A stretch of DNA of 64,000 nt from Sphingomonas sp. Leaf9 (GCF_001421355.1 NZ_LMKC01000005.1:135001-199000); one strand, 5' to 3'. Counted from the first letter of the stretch, positions 8,915 to 17,902 are shown. Notes: generated by a model from the sequence alone, not told the origin. A program made the numbers and translations.

Positions 8915-9718
8915 TCAAAACAGCTTTTCCTTGATGATCAGCACGTCCTCGGGCTGCACGACATCGTCGAGGCCCAGCCCCTCCACCTTCTTGCCGCTGC
9001 GACGCACCTCGATCCGCCGCGTCGATCCCGCCAGCGTCGGGCCGCCGGCCCGCGCCAGCGCCTGGCGATAGGTCATGCCCGGCTGCACCGCGAAGGCGCC
9101 CGGTTCGTTCACCTGGCCATAGACATAGACCATTTCGGCCGGCGGTACGAACAGCGTATCGCCCGGCCGCACCAGCCGCGCGCCGCCCGCCGTCAGATCG
9201 GCCAGCGACAGCCGCTCGGGCGTGCCGTTCATCGGGGTCAGCACGACGACATTGGCACCATCGGCCCGCACGCCGCCCGCCCGCGCGACCAGCATCGCGA
9301 TGGTGTAGGGGCGGTCGAGCGGATAGTTGCCGGCATTGGGCACATTGCCCAGCACCGTCGCCGACCGGCTGACATAGTTCGAAACCTCGACGCTGATCGA
9401 CGGCTTGGTCAGGTATCCGCGACGCGAATATTCGGCGGCCAGGCTGCGCGACAGGTCGGCGGCGGTCATGCCGGCGGCCCGCACCGGGCCCAGCAGCGGC
9501 ATGTTGACCGTGCCGTCGGCGGCGATACGCGTCTTTACCGCCATGTCGGTGCGGCCATAGACGCTGATCGCGACTTCATCGTCGGGACCCAGGATATAGC
9601 CCGCCTGCGGCAGCGTGGCCGCCGGCGCGGTCGCCGGGGTCTGCGCCGGGAGGACCGACGTGAAGGTCATTGCGGCAAACACCGCCCCGCCGACCAGGCG
9701 CATCTTGTTGCTGTTCAT
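8915..9718 (-). CDS. Polysaccharide export protein, Wza/GumB family
   Basis: 267 residues. Signal peptide at 1 to about 26 (MRLVGGAVFAAMTFTSVLPA preceded by MNSNK), then a Poly_export domain beginning YILGPDDEVAISVYGR (about 41 to 56) and at least one or two SLBB-type repeats (VLGNVPNAGNYPLDRPYTIA; VYVYGQVNEPGAFAVQPGMT). It would form the periplasmic/outer-membrane channel for the polymer, docking on the Wzz/GumC protein. There is no Cys after the signal sequence, so unlike E. coli Wza it is not a lipoprotein, and no C-terminal amphipathic helix is obvious; the outer-membrane portion may be supplied by the beta-barrel protein encoded just upstream (18-base gap). Confidence 0.9.
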   Translation of the reverse strand: MNSNKMRLVGGAVFAAMTFTSVLPAQTPATAPAATLPQAGYILGPDDEVAISVYGRTDMAVKTRIAADGTVNMPLLGPVRAAGMTAADLSRSLAAEYSRRGYLTKPSISVEVSNYVSRSATVLGNVPNAGNYPLDRPYTIAMLVARAGGVRADGANVVVLTPMNGTPERLSLADLTAGGARLVRPGDTLFVPPAEMVYVYGQVNEPGAFAVQPGMTYRQALARAGGPTLAGSTRRIEVRRSGKKVEGLGLDDVVQPEDVLIIKEKLF

Positions 9719-9736
9719 CTTGGCTCAGCCTTTTCC

Positions 9737-11044
9737 TCAGAATCGCATTTCAGCAGACGCGGTGACGCGCGTCGCATCGAAATCGCCGATCGATGGCTCC
9801 GTCTTGCGCCGCGAATGGGTCGCGTCGAGTCGCAGAAACAGGCGCCCGGTCATCTGCCGTGCCAAACCGGCACGGAAGATCGGCGACTGATCCTTTTCCA
9901 ACCCGCCGCGCACACCGTTCGGGGGCGCGCGGAAATCGCGTGTCCGGTAATCGAAACCGAGCGTGGCGGACGTCAGTTCGTTGACCTGCATCTGCCCGAC
10001 CAGGCTGTAGCTCGACTGCACGGCATAGGCGGTGGTCAGCAGCGTATCGAACACGACCGACCGCGCGGCCGTCGCCTCGATCTTCAGCGGGGCCAGCGCG
10101 CGGCTGACGACCTGCGCACGCCAGCCAAGGCCGCCATAATCCTCGATCAGCGGGTCCTGGCTGCGCACCGACAGCCAGTGGAGGTCGACGCTGGCGGTCA
10201 GCAGCGGCGACACTGCACGGTCGATCGCCACCCCGGCGCGGTCGACCGAACTGTCGCCCCGCACCTGGTTCGGACGCACGATATCGTCGCGGCGATAATA
10301 GGCGAGCGCCTGCCCCAGGCTCGGCCGGCGATACCCGATGCCGACGACCCCGGAGGTCGTGCGCTGATCGGCATATTCGAATTCACCGTCGTTGCTCGAC
10401 TGATACCGCTCGGCCGACAGCAGCGGATAGAGACCCGCCGGCCGCTGACACGTCGCGGTCGCGCCGAAGCGCGACGTGCGGATGGTGTTGTCGAGCGGAG
10501 CGTTCAGATCGCCGAAATCGGTGCGTTCGCGGCGATATTCGCCGTAGGGCGTGACGCTGCACGTACCCGCGATCCCCGCCGTGCCGCGTGCGTTCAGCGC
10601 GATACGCGGACGGCTGCGATCCGGATGGAAGGTAAAGACTTCGTAGCCATACAGCGCACTTGCCGTCACTTGCGCACCGGCGAGAACCCGGTCGACCTGC
10701 GCCGTTACCGACGGCGCGACGATCAGCTCGTCTTCCCGGCCCGACGCCCCCTTGATGGTACGAAAGATGTTGTCGTCATAGGCGACCGACAATGCCGGCG
10801 TGATCCGGATATCGTTTTCGCGCAGCGACACCGGTGCCGACGCGACCGCCGACGGCAGGTATAGTGACAAGGGCTGCTGCACATCGCGCGATCGCCCGGC
10901 GACATCGCGCGGCTGCGCCACGGCAGGCACGGCGCCCACCAGCATCGCCGATGTCAGCACCATACCCACACTGCACCGTTGGCGCGCGCCGATTCGCTTA
11001 CGGATTGGCACCTTGCATCTCCAAGCTGCGCCGGTTTCAGTCAT
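9737..11044 (-). CDS. Outer-membrane beta-barrel protein of the exopolysaccharide operon
   Basis: 435 residues. Signal peptide with long basic n-region and core MVLTSAMLVGAVPAVA, cleavage probably before QPRDV. The rest alternates short amphipathic strands (for example VTASALYGYEVFTF, IEATAARSVVFDTLL, ATLGFDYRTRDF) and ends in AEMRF, the terminal aromatic residue expected of an outer-membrane barrel substrate for BAM. It resembles the uncharacterised OMP beta-barrel proteins found in sphingan and XrtA-type loci (GelF-like/TIGR03016-like by position and size; not proven). First gene of the operon. A downstream Met in the signal sequence could be the true start. Likely role: outer-membrane passage of the polymer together with the Wza-like protein. 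Confidence 0.75.
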   Translation of the reverse strand: MTETGAAWRCKVPIRKRIGARQRCSVGMVLTSAMLVGAVPAVAQPRDVAGRSRDVQQPLSLYLPSAVASAPVSLRENDIRITPALSVAYDDNIFRTIKGASGREDELIVAPSVTAQVDRVLAGAQVTASALYGYEVFTFHPDRSRPRIALNARGTAGIAGTCSVTPYGEYRRERTDFGDLNAPLDNTIRTSRFGATATCQRPAGLYPLLSAERYQSSNDGEFEYADQRTTSGVVGIGYRRPSLGQALAYYRRDDIVRPNQVRGDSSVDRAGVAIDRAVSPLLTASVDLHWLSVRSQDPLIEDYGGLGWRAQVVSRALAPLKIEATAARSVVFDTLLTTAYAVQSSYSLVGQMQVNELTSATLGFDYRTRDFRAPPNGVRGGLEKDQSPIFRAGLARQMTGRLFLRLDATHSRRKTEPSIGDFDATRVTASAEMRF

Positions 11045-11082
11045 GGGTCCGCCTAACCCAGGATGATGGCGACGTCAAAACA

Positions 11083-11096
11083 ATGCTGCATTGCAA
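11083..11096 (-). promoter_or_regulatory. TGC-rich candidate operator (site A) upstream of exopolysaccharide operon
   Basis: ATGCTGCATTGCAA on the plus strand, 39 bases upstream of the first gene of the minus-strand export operon and within the 265-base divergent promoter region shared with the GH16-RTX gene. It matches at 12 of 14 positions the site before galU (33857-33870) and fits the consensus TGCARYGCARCAW with the phasin promoter site at 54921-54933. PhaR-type regulators of PHB metabolism are known to bind TGC-rich sites; identity of the regulator here is inferred. The rest of the 11045-11309 region is AT-richer than the genes, with no further assigned element. Confidence 0.5.
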
Positions 11097-11309
11097 AAAA
11101 AACCAGCATTCCGGTGCGCCTGAGGGCAAAACGCCCCAATCGACACGCCGCATCCGTGTTCAGTCCGCACCGTACCGGATCGTCAGCCCCAGCGAACGAC
11201 ACACTGGCTAGGCAAATTAAGATGAACAATGATTTAACTTCATGCGCAAGCCGAAACTTTACAGCAAATCGGCGATCCGATGACCGATTGGTCAGAGGGA
11301 TTCGTCCAC

Positions 11310-14300
11310 ATGGATTACGTCAACGGCGCAGGAAAGAAGCTTTCGGTTTCGGGGGCTGTTAAGAGCGGCGCGACAAAGAACGCCGACGGCAGCGTCAGCA
11401 CCGGCAATGCCGACAATAACAGCCTGCATAGTCTGGGATATGGCAAGGCGGTCAGCACGCTGATCGGTGGTGGCGGGGACGATACCTATCACCTCTGGTC
11501 GAAGGCGAACGTCGTCGAGAAGGCCGGCGGCGGGATCGATACGCTGATAAGCCATGTCGAGACGAGCAAGCTCCCGGATCATGTCGAGAACCTGACGCTG
11601 CAGGGCGTCGATACGCGGTTCGGCTTTGGCAATGCGCTCGACAACATCCTGACCGCGAACGACGTCGGCAGCGAACTGGACGGGGGCCTGGGCGACGACG
11701 TTCTGGTCGCGGGCAAGGGCATCGACACGATCGTGCTGCGCAAGGGCGAAGGGTCGGACGCGGTTTACAATTTCAACGTCGCGCAGGACAATGTTCGCCT
11801 CAGCGGCTTTGGCTATCACGACTTTGCCGAGCTCAAGGCGCGCATGACGCAGACCGGCGCGGACGTGACGATCGCCCTGTCGGACGACCAGCGGGTCGTG
11901 CTGCGTGATACCCAGGTCGAAGCGCTGTCGGCCAAGAATTTCGAACTCGAGCTCGACCGCAGCAAGCTGAAGCTGACGTTCGAGGAGAATTTCGACAAGC
12001 TGGTCACCCAGTCGCAGGGCGGGTTCTGGCGCACCGACTGGGGTAACGGCGGGACCAACGACAATTACCGCCCCGGCGAAGTCGGCGCCTATGTCAACGA
12101 CACCTTCAGCAGCGCGTCCAAGCTCCTGGGCGTCAATCCCTTCTCGATCGACAACGGTGTGCTGGCGATCACGGCGAAGCCGGCGGGCGACCTGTCCTCG
12201 CTGCTGAACGGCAGCAGCTATACCACCGGGGTCCTCTCGACGAAGGACGCCTTCTCGCAGAAATTCGGCTATTTCGAAATTCGCGCGACCCTGCCCGAAG
12301 GGAAGGGCTTCCTGCCCGCTTTCTGGCTGAAGTCGGCGGATGGCCGCTGGCCGCCCGAGCTGGACGTCGTGGAAGCCGTCGGCGACCGGTCGGACACGAT
12401 CTACATGAGCAGCCACACGGCGGCGACCGGCACGCATACGATGCAGAGCCAGACGACGCATGTCGATTCGAGCGAGCCGCACACCTACGGCATGAACTGG
12501 ACCAAGGACTCGCTGGTCTGGTACATCGATGGCGTCGAGGTCGCGCGCTACAAGTCGCCGAGCGATGCGACGGCCGAATTCTACATGATGATCAACCTGG
12601 CGGTCGGCGGCAGCTGGCCGGGTGCGCCCGATGCCACGACGGGCACGGGGCAGTTCAAGGTCGACTATGTCCGCGTCTATGCGAACAGCGACACCGAAAG
12701 CTACACCAGCAAGGGCGAGACCTTCTACCTGGACGACAGCGTGCCACACACGCAGGGCACGTTCGGCGACGACCTGCTGACCGGCGGCGCGGGTGCGGAC
12801 GTGATGGATGGCCGCGCCGGCCATGACAAGATGTTCGGCGGCGCGGGCAACGACACCATGGCCGGTGGCGCGGGCAACGACCTGCTCGACGGCGGGACCG
12901 GGGCCGACGACATGGCCGGCGGCGACGGCGACGATACCTATTATGTCGACAATGCCGGCGACCGGGTCAGCGAATATTATAACAACGGCAAGGGCGGCTA
13001 TGACAAGGTCTTCGCCTCGGTCGACTATACGCTGACCGCCAATGTCGAGGACCTGACCCTCATCGGCAATGCCCGCAGCGGCACCGGGACGGAGCAGGAC
13101 AATATCCTGACCGCCAACGACCTGGGCAACACGCTGCGGGGCCTGGGCGGGCATGACACGCTCTATGGCGGGCGCGGCGACGACCTGCTCGACGGTGGCG
13201 CGGGCAACGACAAGCTCTACGGCGGTGCCGGCAACGACACGATGATCGGCGGCGATGGTTATGACACGCTGTACGGCGGCGACGGCAACGACATCATCGA
13301 CGGCGGCGCGCACAACGACATGCTCTACGGCGATGCCGGCAACGACAAGCTGTATGGCGGGCCCGGCAACGATACGCTTTCGGGCGGATATGACGCCGAC
13401 TTCATGGCCGGCGGCCAGGGCGACGATTTCTATTATGTCGACCATGTCGGCGACGTGATCGAGGAACTGTTCGGAGAAGGCTATGACCGGGTCCGCTCGT
13501 CGGTCGACTACACCCTGTCCGACAATGTCGAGGAATTGCAGCTGGTCGGCCCGGCGATCACCGGCATCGGCAATGCCCAGAACAACACGCTGTACGGCAA
13601 CGAAAACAACAACCGCCTCTATGGCGGCGGCGGTGACGACGTGATGAATGCGGGCCTCGGCAACGACCTGCTCGACGGCGGGACCGGCGCCGACCGGATG
13701 ACCGGCGGCGATGGCGACGACACCTATTATGTCGACAATGTCCGCGACACCGTGATCGAATTCTACAACGGCGGTGCCGGCGGCTATGACAAGGTGTTCG
13801 CCTCGGTCGACTATACGCTGAGCGCCAATGTCGAGGATCTGGTCCTGACCGGTACCGCCATCCGGGGCAACGGCAATGCCGACAACAACGTCATCACCGG
13901 CAACGATCAGGACAATATCCTGAACGGCGGCGACGGCAACGACACGCTGTATGGCGGGGCCGGCAACGACACGCTGTACGGCGGCAATGGCTGGAACACG
14001 TTGTACGGCGGCAGCGGCAACGACACCTTGTACGGCGGCAGCGGCAACGACACGCTGATCGGCGACGACGGCGACGATCAGCTGGTCGGCAGCGGCGGCG
14101 ACGACCGGTTGATCGGCGGCGACGGCAACGACGTGCTGAACGGCGGCGTCGGTGCCGACCGGATGGAAGGCGGCGACGGCGACGACATCTATTATGTCGA
14201 TAATGCACGCGATACCGTCACCGAATATTTCCACGCCGGCCTGGGCGGACGGGACAAGGTGTTCGCCTCGATCGACTATGTGCTGGGCGAACAGGTCGAG

Positions 14301-14672
14301 GACCTGACGCTGATCGGCAACGCCGTCCGCGCCACCGGCAACGCGCTCGACAACTTCATCGTCGGCAACAAATGGAACAACGGCATCGACGGCGGCGCGG
14401 GCAATGACCGGCTGACCGGCGGCGGCGGGGCCGATACGTTCCTGTTCAGCGGCGTGTCGGGCAACGACGTGATCACCGACTTCGACGGCGACGACCGCAT
14501 CGACCTGCGCGGCTGGTTCGCCGACGGCGCGGTCGACATGAAGAAGCTGTCGATCGTGAACGGCGACCATGGCGCGATCGTGTCGATGGAGGGCCATGGA
14601 TCGATCGAACTGCTGGGCGTCATGGCCAACCAGCTGTCGGTCAAGTCGTGGGGCATGATCACCCACAGCTGA
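11310..14672 (+). CDS. Secreted GH16 endo-glycanase with RTX calcium-binding repeats (ExsH-like)
   Basis: 1120 residues from the ATG at 11310, chosen because GAGGGA lies 9 bases before it; an in-frame ATG at 11280 lacks a ribosome-binding site. Layout: an N-terminal RTX-like unit (about 40 to 210), a GH16 beta-sandwich (about 215 to 460) with the catalytic motif ELDVVE at 350 to 355 (E-x-D-x-x-E), then many GGxGxDxLxGG nonapeptide repeats (about 480 to 1040), and a C-terminal part NDVITDFDGDDRIDLRGWF typical of type I secretion substrates. No signal peptide, as expected for type I secretion; no secretion ATPase is in the window. By analogy to rhizobial ExsH, it would cut a beta-glucan-type or the neighbouring exopolysaccharide. 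Divergently transcribed from the export operon. Confidence 0.9.
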   Translation: MDYVNGAGKKLSVSGAVKSGATKNADGSVSTGNADNNSLHSLGYGKAVSTLIGGGGDDTYHLWSKANVVEKAGGGIDTLISHVETSKLPDHVENLTLQGVDTRFGFGNALDNILTANDVGSELDGGLGDDVLVAGKGIDTIVLRKGEGSDAVYNFNVAQDNVRLSGFGYHDFAELKARMTQTGADVTIALSDDQRVVLRDTQVEALSAKNFELELDRSKLKLTFEENFDKLVTQSQGGFWRTDWGNGGTNDNYRPGEVGAYVNDTFSSASKLLGVNPFSIDNGVLAITAKPAGDLSSLLNGSSYTTGVLSTKDAFSQKFGYFEIRATLPEGKGFLPAFWLKSADGRWPPELDVVEAVGDRSDTIYMSSHTAATGTHTMQSQTTHVDSSEPHTYGMNWTKDSLVWYIDGVEVARYKSPSDATAEFYMMINLAVGGSWPGAPDATTGTGQFKVDYVRVYANSDTESYTSKGETFYLDDSVPHTQGTFGDDLLTGGAGADVMDGRAGHDKMFGGAGNDTMAGGAGNDLLDGGTGADDMAGGDGDDTYYVDNAGDRVSEYYNNGKGGYDKVFASVDYTLTANVEDLTLIGNARSGTGTEQDNILTANDLGNTLRGLGGHDTLYGGRGDDLLDGGAGNDKLYGGAGNDTMIGGDGYDTLYGGDGNDIIDGGAHNDMLYGDAGNDKLYGGPGNDTLSGGYDADFMAGGQGDDFYYVDHVGDVIEELFGEGYDRVRSSVDYTLSDNVEELQLVGPAITGIGNAQNNTLYGNENNNRLYGGGGDDVMNAGLGNDLLDGGTGADRMTGGDGDDTYYVDNVRDTVIEFYNGGAGGYDKVFASVDYTLSANVEDLVLTGTAIRGNGNADNNVITGNDQDNILNGGDGNDTLYGGAGNDTLYGGNGWNTLYGGSGNDTLYGGSGNDTLIGDDGDDQLVGSGGDDRLIGGDGNDVLNGGVGADRMEGGDGDDIYYVDNARDTVTEYFHAGLGGRDKVFASIDYVLGEQVEDLTLIGNAVRATGNALDNFIVGNKWNNGIDGGAGNDRLTGGGGADTFLFSGVSGNDVITDFDGDDRIDLRGWFADGAVDMKKLSIVNGDHGAIVSMEGHGSIELLGVMANQLSVKSWGMITHS
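12884..14370 (+). repeat. Four long tandem RTX modules inside the glycanase gene
   Basis: Imperfect DNA and protein repeat units start near 12884, 13394, 13664 and 14126. Each has a nonapeptide run (GGAGNDxLxGG) and a linker of the form DDTYYVDN-x-D-x-V-x-E-(8-12)-YDKVFASVDYTL-x-x-x-VEDL-x-L-x-G-(4)-G-x-(4)-N. The first and third units are nearly identical at the base level around LLDGGTGAD and TYYVDN. The spacing is not constant (about 270 to 510 bases) because the nonapeptide runs differ in length. A fifth, more diverged copy lies N-terminal to the GH16 domain. Confidence 0.85.
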
Positions 14673-14705
14673 TCCCCAGCCCCGGTCGGCACGGGCGGCA
14701 ACGAG

Positions 14706-14738
14706 GGGAGGCTCCGGCACATGCCGGAGCCTCCCTTT
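14706..14738 (+). terminator. Strong hairpin terminator after the GH16-RTX gene
   Basis: A 14-base-pair perfect stem (GGGAGGCTCCGGCA / TGCCGGAGCCTCCC) with a very short loop, followed by TTT, 33 bases after the stop codon. The facing gene (Smr) ends at 14744, so the hairpin could serve both strands. Confidence 0.8.
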
Positions 14739-14743
14739 CGCGT

Positions 14744-15295
14744 TTAGCGCGCCACTGGCCGCCGCAGGATCAGGTACAGCGCCCCCTGCCCGCCATGGCG
14801 CGGATGCGCCGGGCGGATCGAGGCTACGCGGTCGGCATGCCGCCCCGCCAAAATCCAGTCGCCCACCGCCGCGCGGATCGCACCGCGCGCGTGCGGCCGT
14901 TCCGACTCGGGACGCGGCGGCTTGCCCGTCACCAGCAGCAGCACCCGGTCACCGCGCTGGATCGCGCGGGCCAGCCCCTGATCGAGCAGCAGATGCGCCG
15001 ATTGCAGCGTGTGGCCGTGCAGGTCGATCGTCGATTCCGGGCTGACCAGCCCGCGCGACAGCCGCCGGTCCCAACTGGCATCAAGCGTCGGCCCCGGCGT
15101 GCGCGCCTTGGCCGGCGCGGGCAGCACGGCGGCCGGACGCGCCCGCACCGGCTTGGGCGCCGGCGCACCGTGCTTTTCCATCGGCGTCGGCGCAACGGCG
15201 ACCGGGCGCGCGGCGTGCAGCGGCTTTACCGCCGCGACCACCCGCGCCCACAGCGCCGCCTCGCCCGGATCAAGGCGTCGCCCGGCCACCCGCAA
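14744..15295 (-). CDS. Smr domain-containing protein
   Basis: 183 residues. The C-terminal half is an Smr domain: IDLHGHTLQSAHLLLDQGL at about 90 to 108 (the conserved DLHG start), RVLLLVTGK at about 117, and a closing strand GGQGALYLILRR. Smr domains are endonuclease/RNA-binding modules related to the MutS2 C-terminus; stand-alone alphaproteobacterial versions are uncharacterised. The N-terminal half is an Ala/Pro-rich linker. A TTG start at 15295 and a GTG at 15289 are both possible; either overlaps the mltA stop by 20 to 26 bases. Third gene of the Tim44-mltA-smr set. Confidence 0.85.
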   Translation of the reverse strand: MRVAGRRLDPGEAALWARVVAAVKPLHAARPVAVAPTPMEKHGAPAPKPVRARPAAVLPAPAKARTPGPTLDASWDRRLSRGLVSPESTIDLHGHTLQSAHLLLDQGLARAIQRGDRVLLLVTGKPPRPESERPHARGAIRAAVGDWILAGRHADRVASIRPAHPRHGGQGALYLILRRPVAR

Positions 15296-16571
15296 TCCGT
15301 TGGACGGTGCCGACCGGCAATAGCAGGAACGCGGTGCCGCGCGCGCTCATGCCGCCGGCGATCGCCCGCGCCTCGTCGCCCGCGCCCCAAAAGGTGTCGA
15401 AGCGATTGGTGCCCTTGATCGCGCCACCGGTATCCTGCGCGACCCACAGTCCGCTGGCATCGGTGCGGTCCATCGACAGGAACACCGGCGCGCCCAGCGG
15501 CACGAACCGGGTATCCGCCGCGACACTCGCCTGTCCCGTGACCGGCACGCCCAGCGCGCCCAACGGCCCCGCACCGGTCAGTTCGCGGAAGAACACGAAG
15601 CTCTTGTTCTCGCGCATGATCGCGCGGCCCTGTTCGGGGTTCGCGCGCAGCCACGCCATCAGCCCTTGCATCGACGCCTGTCCGGGCTGCACCAGCCCGC
15701 GATCGCGCATCAGCTTGCCGATGCCGGTATAGTCACGGCCATTCTGCCCGGCATAGCCGATGCGCATCACGCCGTCATCGGGCAGGCGCAACCGGCCCGA
15801 CCCCTGCACCTGCAGGAAGAACATCTCGACCGGATCGGCCGCCCACGCGATTTCGAGACCCCGCCCGGCCAGCGCGCCATCCTCGATCGCGGTACGGTCG
15901 AAATAGGGTACGAAGGCCTTGCCATCGACCCGCCCGCGAATCTTCTTGCCCTTCAGGTCGGGCGAGAACAGGCCAAGATCCGCCTCGACCAGATCGCCAG
16001 GCACCCCATAGATCGGCGTTTCATAGCCGCTGCGACGGGTGCGCGAGCCGTGGATTTCGGGTTCGTAATAGCCGGTGGCGAACGCCTTGCCGTCACCGAC
16101 CTGCGCGGTTTCGAACCATTGCGCAAAGAACGCGCGTGCGCCGCCGTTGGAGACGCCGCGCGCGGCGTCGCATGCGGCCTGCCAGTCGGCCGGCCGCGTC
16201 AGCCCGGTCGGGTCAGCCTTGCGCGTGACCGAGGGGCAACTGATGCGGAATGCCGCCAGCGCGCGGGCGGCAACGTCCTCGGGGATCGGCAGGCTGGCGA
16301 CCGGCGGCCCGGCGACGATCCCGGCGGCAAGCGCGGTGGTCGCGCCGTCGACAGCTTCCGTACCGGTAATCGGCGGCAACGGCACCGCAGCGGTCGGCTG
16401 TCGCACCGGCAGGGGCCGGGTCGGGGTACCCGGTGTCGCGGTTGGACGCTCATCCGCATCCCGCTCGGGCGCCGGTCGCGATGCCGCGCTTTCCGCACCG
16501 CCCGGCACGATCGCATTCGAACAGCCGGCCAGCAGCAGCGCGGCGAGTGCCGCCATCCCCCCCTTATGCAT
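15270..16571 (-). CDS. mltA: Membrane-bound lytic murein transglycosylase A
   Basis: 433 residues. It cleaves peptidoglycan glycan strands to 1,6-anhydromuropeptides at the outer membrane. A lipoprotein signal MHKGGMAALAALLLAGCSN is present (lipobox LAGC), followed by a Pro/Ala/Thr-rich linker to about residue 120. The MltA domain follows (KAFATGYYEPEIHGSRTRR), and the C-terminal 3D domain carries AQDTGGAIKGTNRFDTFWG with the catalytic Asp region. Start MHKGG at 16571 was chosen because it begins the lipoprotein signal and lies 6 bases after the stop of the Tim44-like gene. Confidence 0.93.
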   Translation of the reverse strand: MHKGGMAALAALLLAGCSNAIVPGGAESAASRPAPERDADERPTATPGTPTRPLPVRQPTAAVPLPPITGTEAVDGATTALAAGIVAGPPVASLPIPEDVAARALAAFRISCPSVTRKADPTGLTRPADWQAACDAARGVSNGGARAFFAQWFETAQVGDGKAFATGYYEPEIHGSRTRRSGYETPIYGVPGDLVEADLGLFSPDLKGKKIRGRVDGKAFVPYFDRTAIEDGALAGRGLEIAWAADPVEMFFLQVQGSGRLRLPDDGVMRIGYAGQNGRDYTGIGKLMRDRGLVQPGQASMQGLMAWLRANPEQGRAIMRENKSFVFFRELTGAGPLGALGVPVTGQASVAADTRFVPLGAPVFLSMDRTDASGLWVAQDTGGAIKGTNRFDTFWGAGDEARAIAGGMSARGTAFLLLPVGTVQRIAGGRATP

Positions 16572-16576
16572 CGCCG

Positions 16577-17221
16577 TCAGGCTTCGTCGGTGTCGGCAAG
16601 CTTCCAGTTCGGATCGCTGCTCTTGAGCACCCGCAGGAACGTCCACACGTCATGCGTCTCGACCGCATCCGACAGCGACCCGGCAATCATGTTGCCATCG
16701 GCGTCGCGGGTGATCGCGGCGATATCGGCATCGAAGCGCACCGCAACGCGCGCCACGCCACCTTCGACCGACGCTTCGGTCACGACCGCGCGCTCGATCG
16801 ACACCAGCCGGTTTTCCAGCGTCTGGCCCGCCGCGTTGCGATCGGCAATCGCTTGCGCAAAGGCTTCGCGCACATCGCGCTCGGTCAGCCATTCCAACGT
16901 CGCCTCATCGCCCTTCCAAAAGGCTTCGAGGATCATGCGATAGGCCGACTTCGCTCCTTCGACGAATTGCGCCACGTCGAACGTCGGGTCGGCGGCAATC
17001 AGCGCGCGCAGGCCGGCTTCGGCACCGCTTTCGACATGGCGGGGGCCCAGCACGCGCGCTTCGGACGTCACCTCGATCGGGCGGGCGACGGGCTGCGTGC
17101 CGATGCGTTCCTCGGCCGCGCGCGGCAGGGGTTCATGACCGGTACGCTTGCCCAGTACGGCATAGAGCCGCATGGCCAGAAACGCCGCGATCATCGCGAG
17201 CAGGACGACAAAAACCACCAT
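16577..17221 (-). CDS. Tim44-like (TimA) domain protein
   Basis: 214 residues. One N-terminal membrane helix (MVVFVVLLAMIAAFLAMRLYAVLG), a polar linker, then a Tim44/TimA-type domain (about 85 to 205: DVAQFVEGAKSAYRMILEAF, WLTERDVREAFAQAI, and THDVWTFLRVLKSSDPNWKL at the end). The bacterial family is widespread in alphaproteobacteria between secB and mltA; it is an inner-membrane protein with a cytoplasmic or periplasmic NTF2-like domain whose job is not settled. Start MVVFVV at 17221 is the first with a proper helix; it is divergent from secB with 180 bases between. Confidence 0.88.
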   Translation of the reverse strand: MVVFVVLLAMIAAFLAMRLYAVLGKRTGHEPLPRAAEERIGTQPVARPIEVTSEARVLGPRHVESGAEAGLRALIAADPTFDVAQFVEGAKSAYRMILEAFWKGDEATLEWLTERDVREAFAQAIADRNAAGQTLENRLVSIERAVVTEASVEGGVARVAVRFDADIAAITRDADGNMIAGSLSDAVETHDVWTFLRVLKSSDPNWKLADTDEA

Positions 17222-17401
17222 GCCTTCACTTCCTTCCGTCGACCGGACATAGGACCGATCGGGCGCGGATACAAACGCTGCGGCGGCCATCTGTTTCACC
17301 GGGTGGGTCGACCCGTTGAATCGCGGTCCTGCCGCTGCTAGTCCGCGCCATCTTAACGCGGCAAGCGCCAAAGCTTTCCGCCGTAGCGGACAGGAACTAC
17401 C

Positions 17402-17902
17402 ATGGAAGATCAGAACGACGCCACCGGCATCGACGCCTTTGCCAATGGGGACGACAGCCAGCCGTCGGTCAACGTCATCACCCAGTACGTGAAGGACCTG
17501 TCGTTCGAGAATCCGAACGCGCCGGGCGTGTACCAGGTGCCAGGCAGCCCGAAGCTGGACGTGCAGTTCAACATCGGCGCCAACCAGGTCGGCGACGATG
17601 TGCACGAAGTCGTGCTGAAGATCGAGGCGCGCGCCGAGATCGAGGACCAGGTGATGTACCTGGTCGACCTGTCGTTCGCCGGGCTGTTTGGCCTCCGCAA
17701 CATTCCGGCCGAGCATCTCCAGCCGTTCCTGCTGGGCGAAGCGCCGCGCATCCTGTTCCCGTTCGCCCGCCGGGTGCTGGCCGATGCGGTGCGCGATGGC
17801 GGCTTCCCGCCGCTGATGCTGGAGCCGATCGACTTCGCGCAGCTCTACATCACCCAGGCCGAACAGCAGGCCGGGATCGGCGAAGTCGCCGGCCACGCCT
17901 GA
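17402..17902 (+). CDS. secB: Protein-export chaperone SecB
   Basis: 166 residues, usual length. Cytoplasmic tetrameric chaperone that keeps precursors unfolded and delivers them to SecA. Family blocks are clear: INVITQYVKDLSFENPNAP-like segment at about 25 to 42, VVLKIEARAEIEDQVMYLVDLSFAGLFGL at 69 to 97, and APRILFPFARRVLADAVRDGGFPPLMLEPIDF at 112 to 145. The extreme N- and C-terminal tails are acidic/Ala-rich as in other sphingomonads. AGGA lies before the ATG. It is followed by murJ after 29 bases. Confidence 0.97.
   Translation: MEDQNDATGIDAFANGDDSQPSVNVITQYVKDLSFENPNAPGVYQVPGSPKLDVQFNIGANQVGDDVHEVVLKIEARAEIEDQVMYLVDLSFAGLFGLRNIPAEHLQPFLLGEAPRILFPFARRVLADAVRDGGFPPLMLEPIDFAQLYITQAEQQAGIGEVAGHA

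Noticed and set aside
12760..14420. Regular short repeats resembling a CRISPR array or satellite DNA
   Set aside because: The period is in codons and encodes GGxGxDxLx RTX repeats; there are no constant direct repeats with unlike spacers and no cas genes.
11292..14720. Open frame of 1142 codons on the minus strand opposite the GH16-RTX gene
   Set aside because: It is a mirror of the repetitive GC-rich RTX gene: no ribosome-binding site, Val/Ile/Ala-rich low-complexity product without domains, and the plus-strand gene has clear catalytic and repeat motifs.
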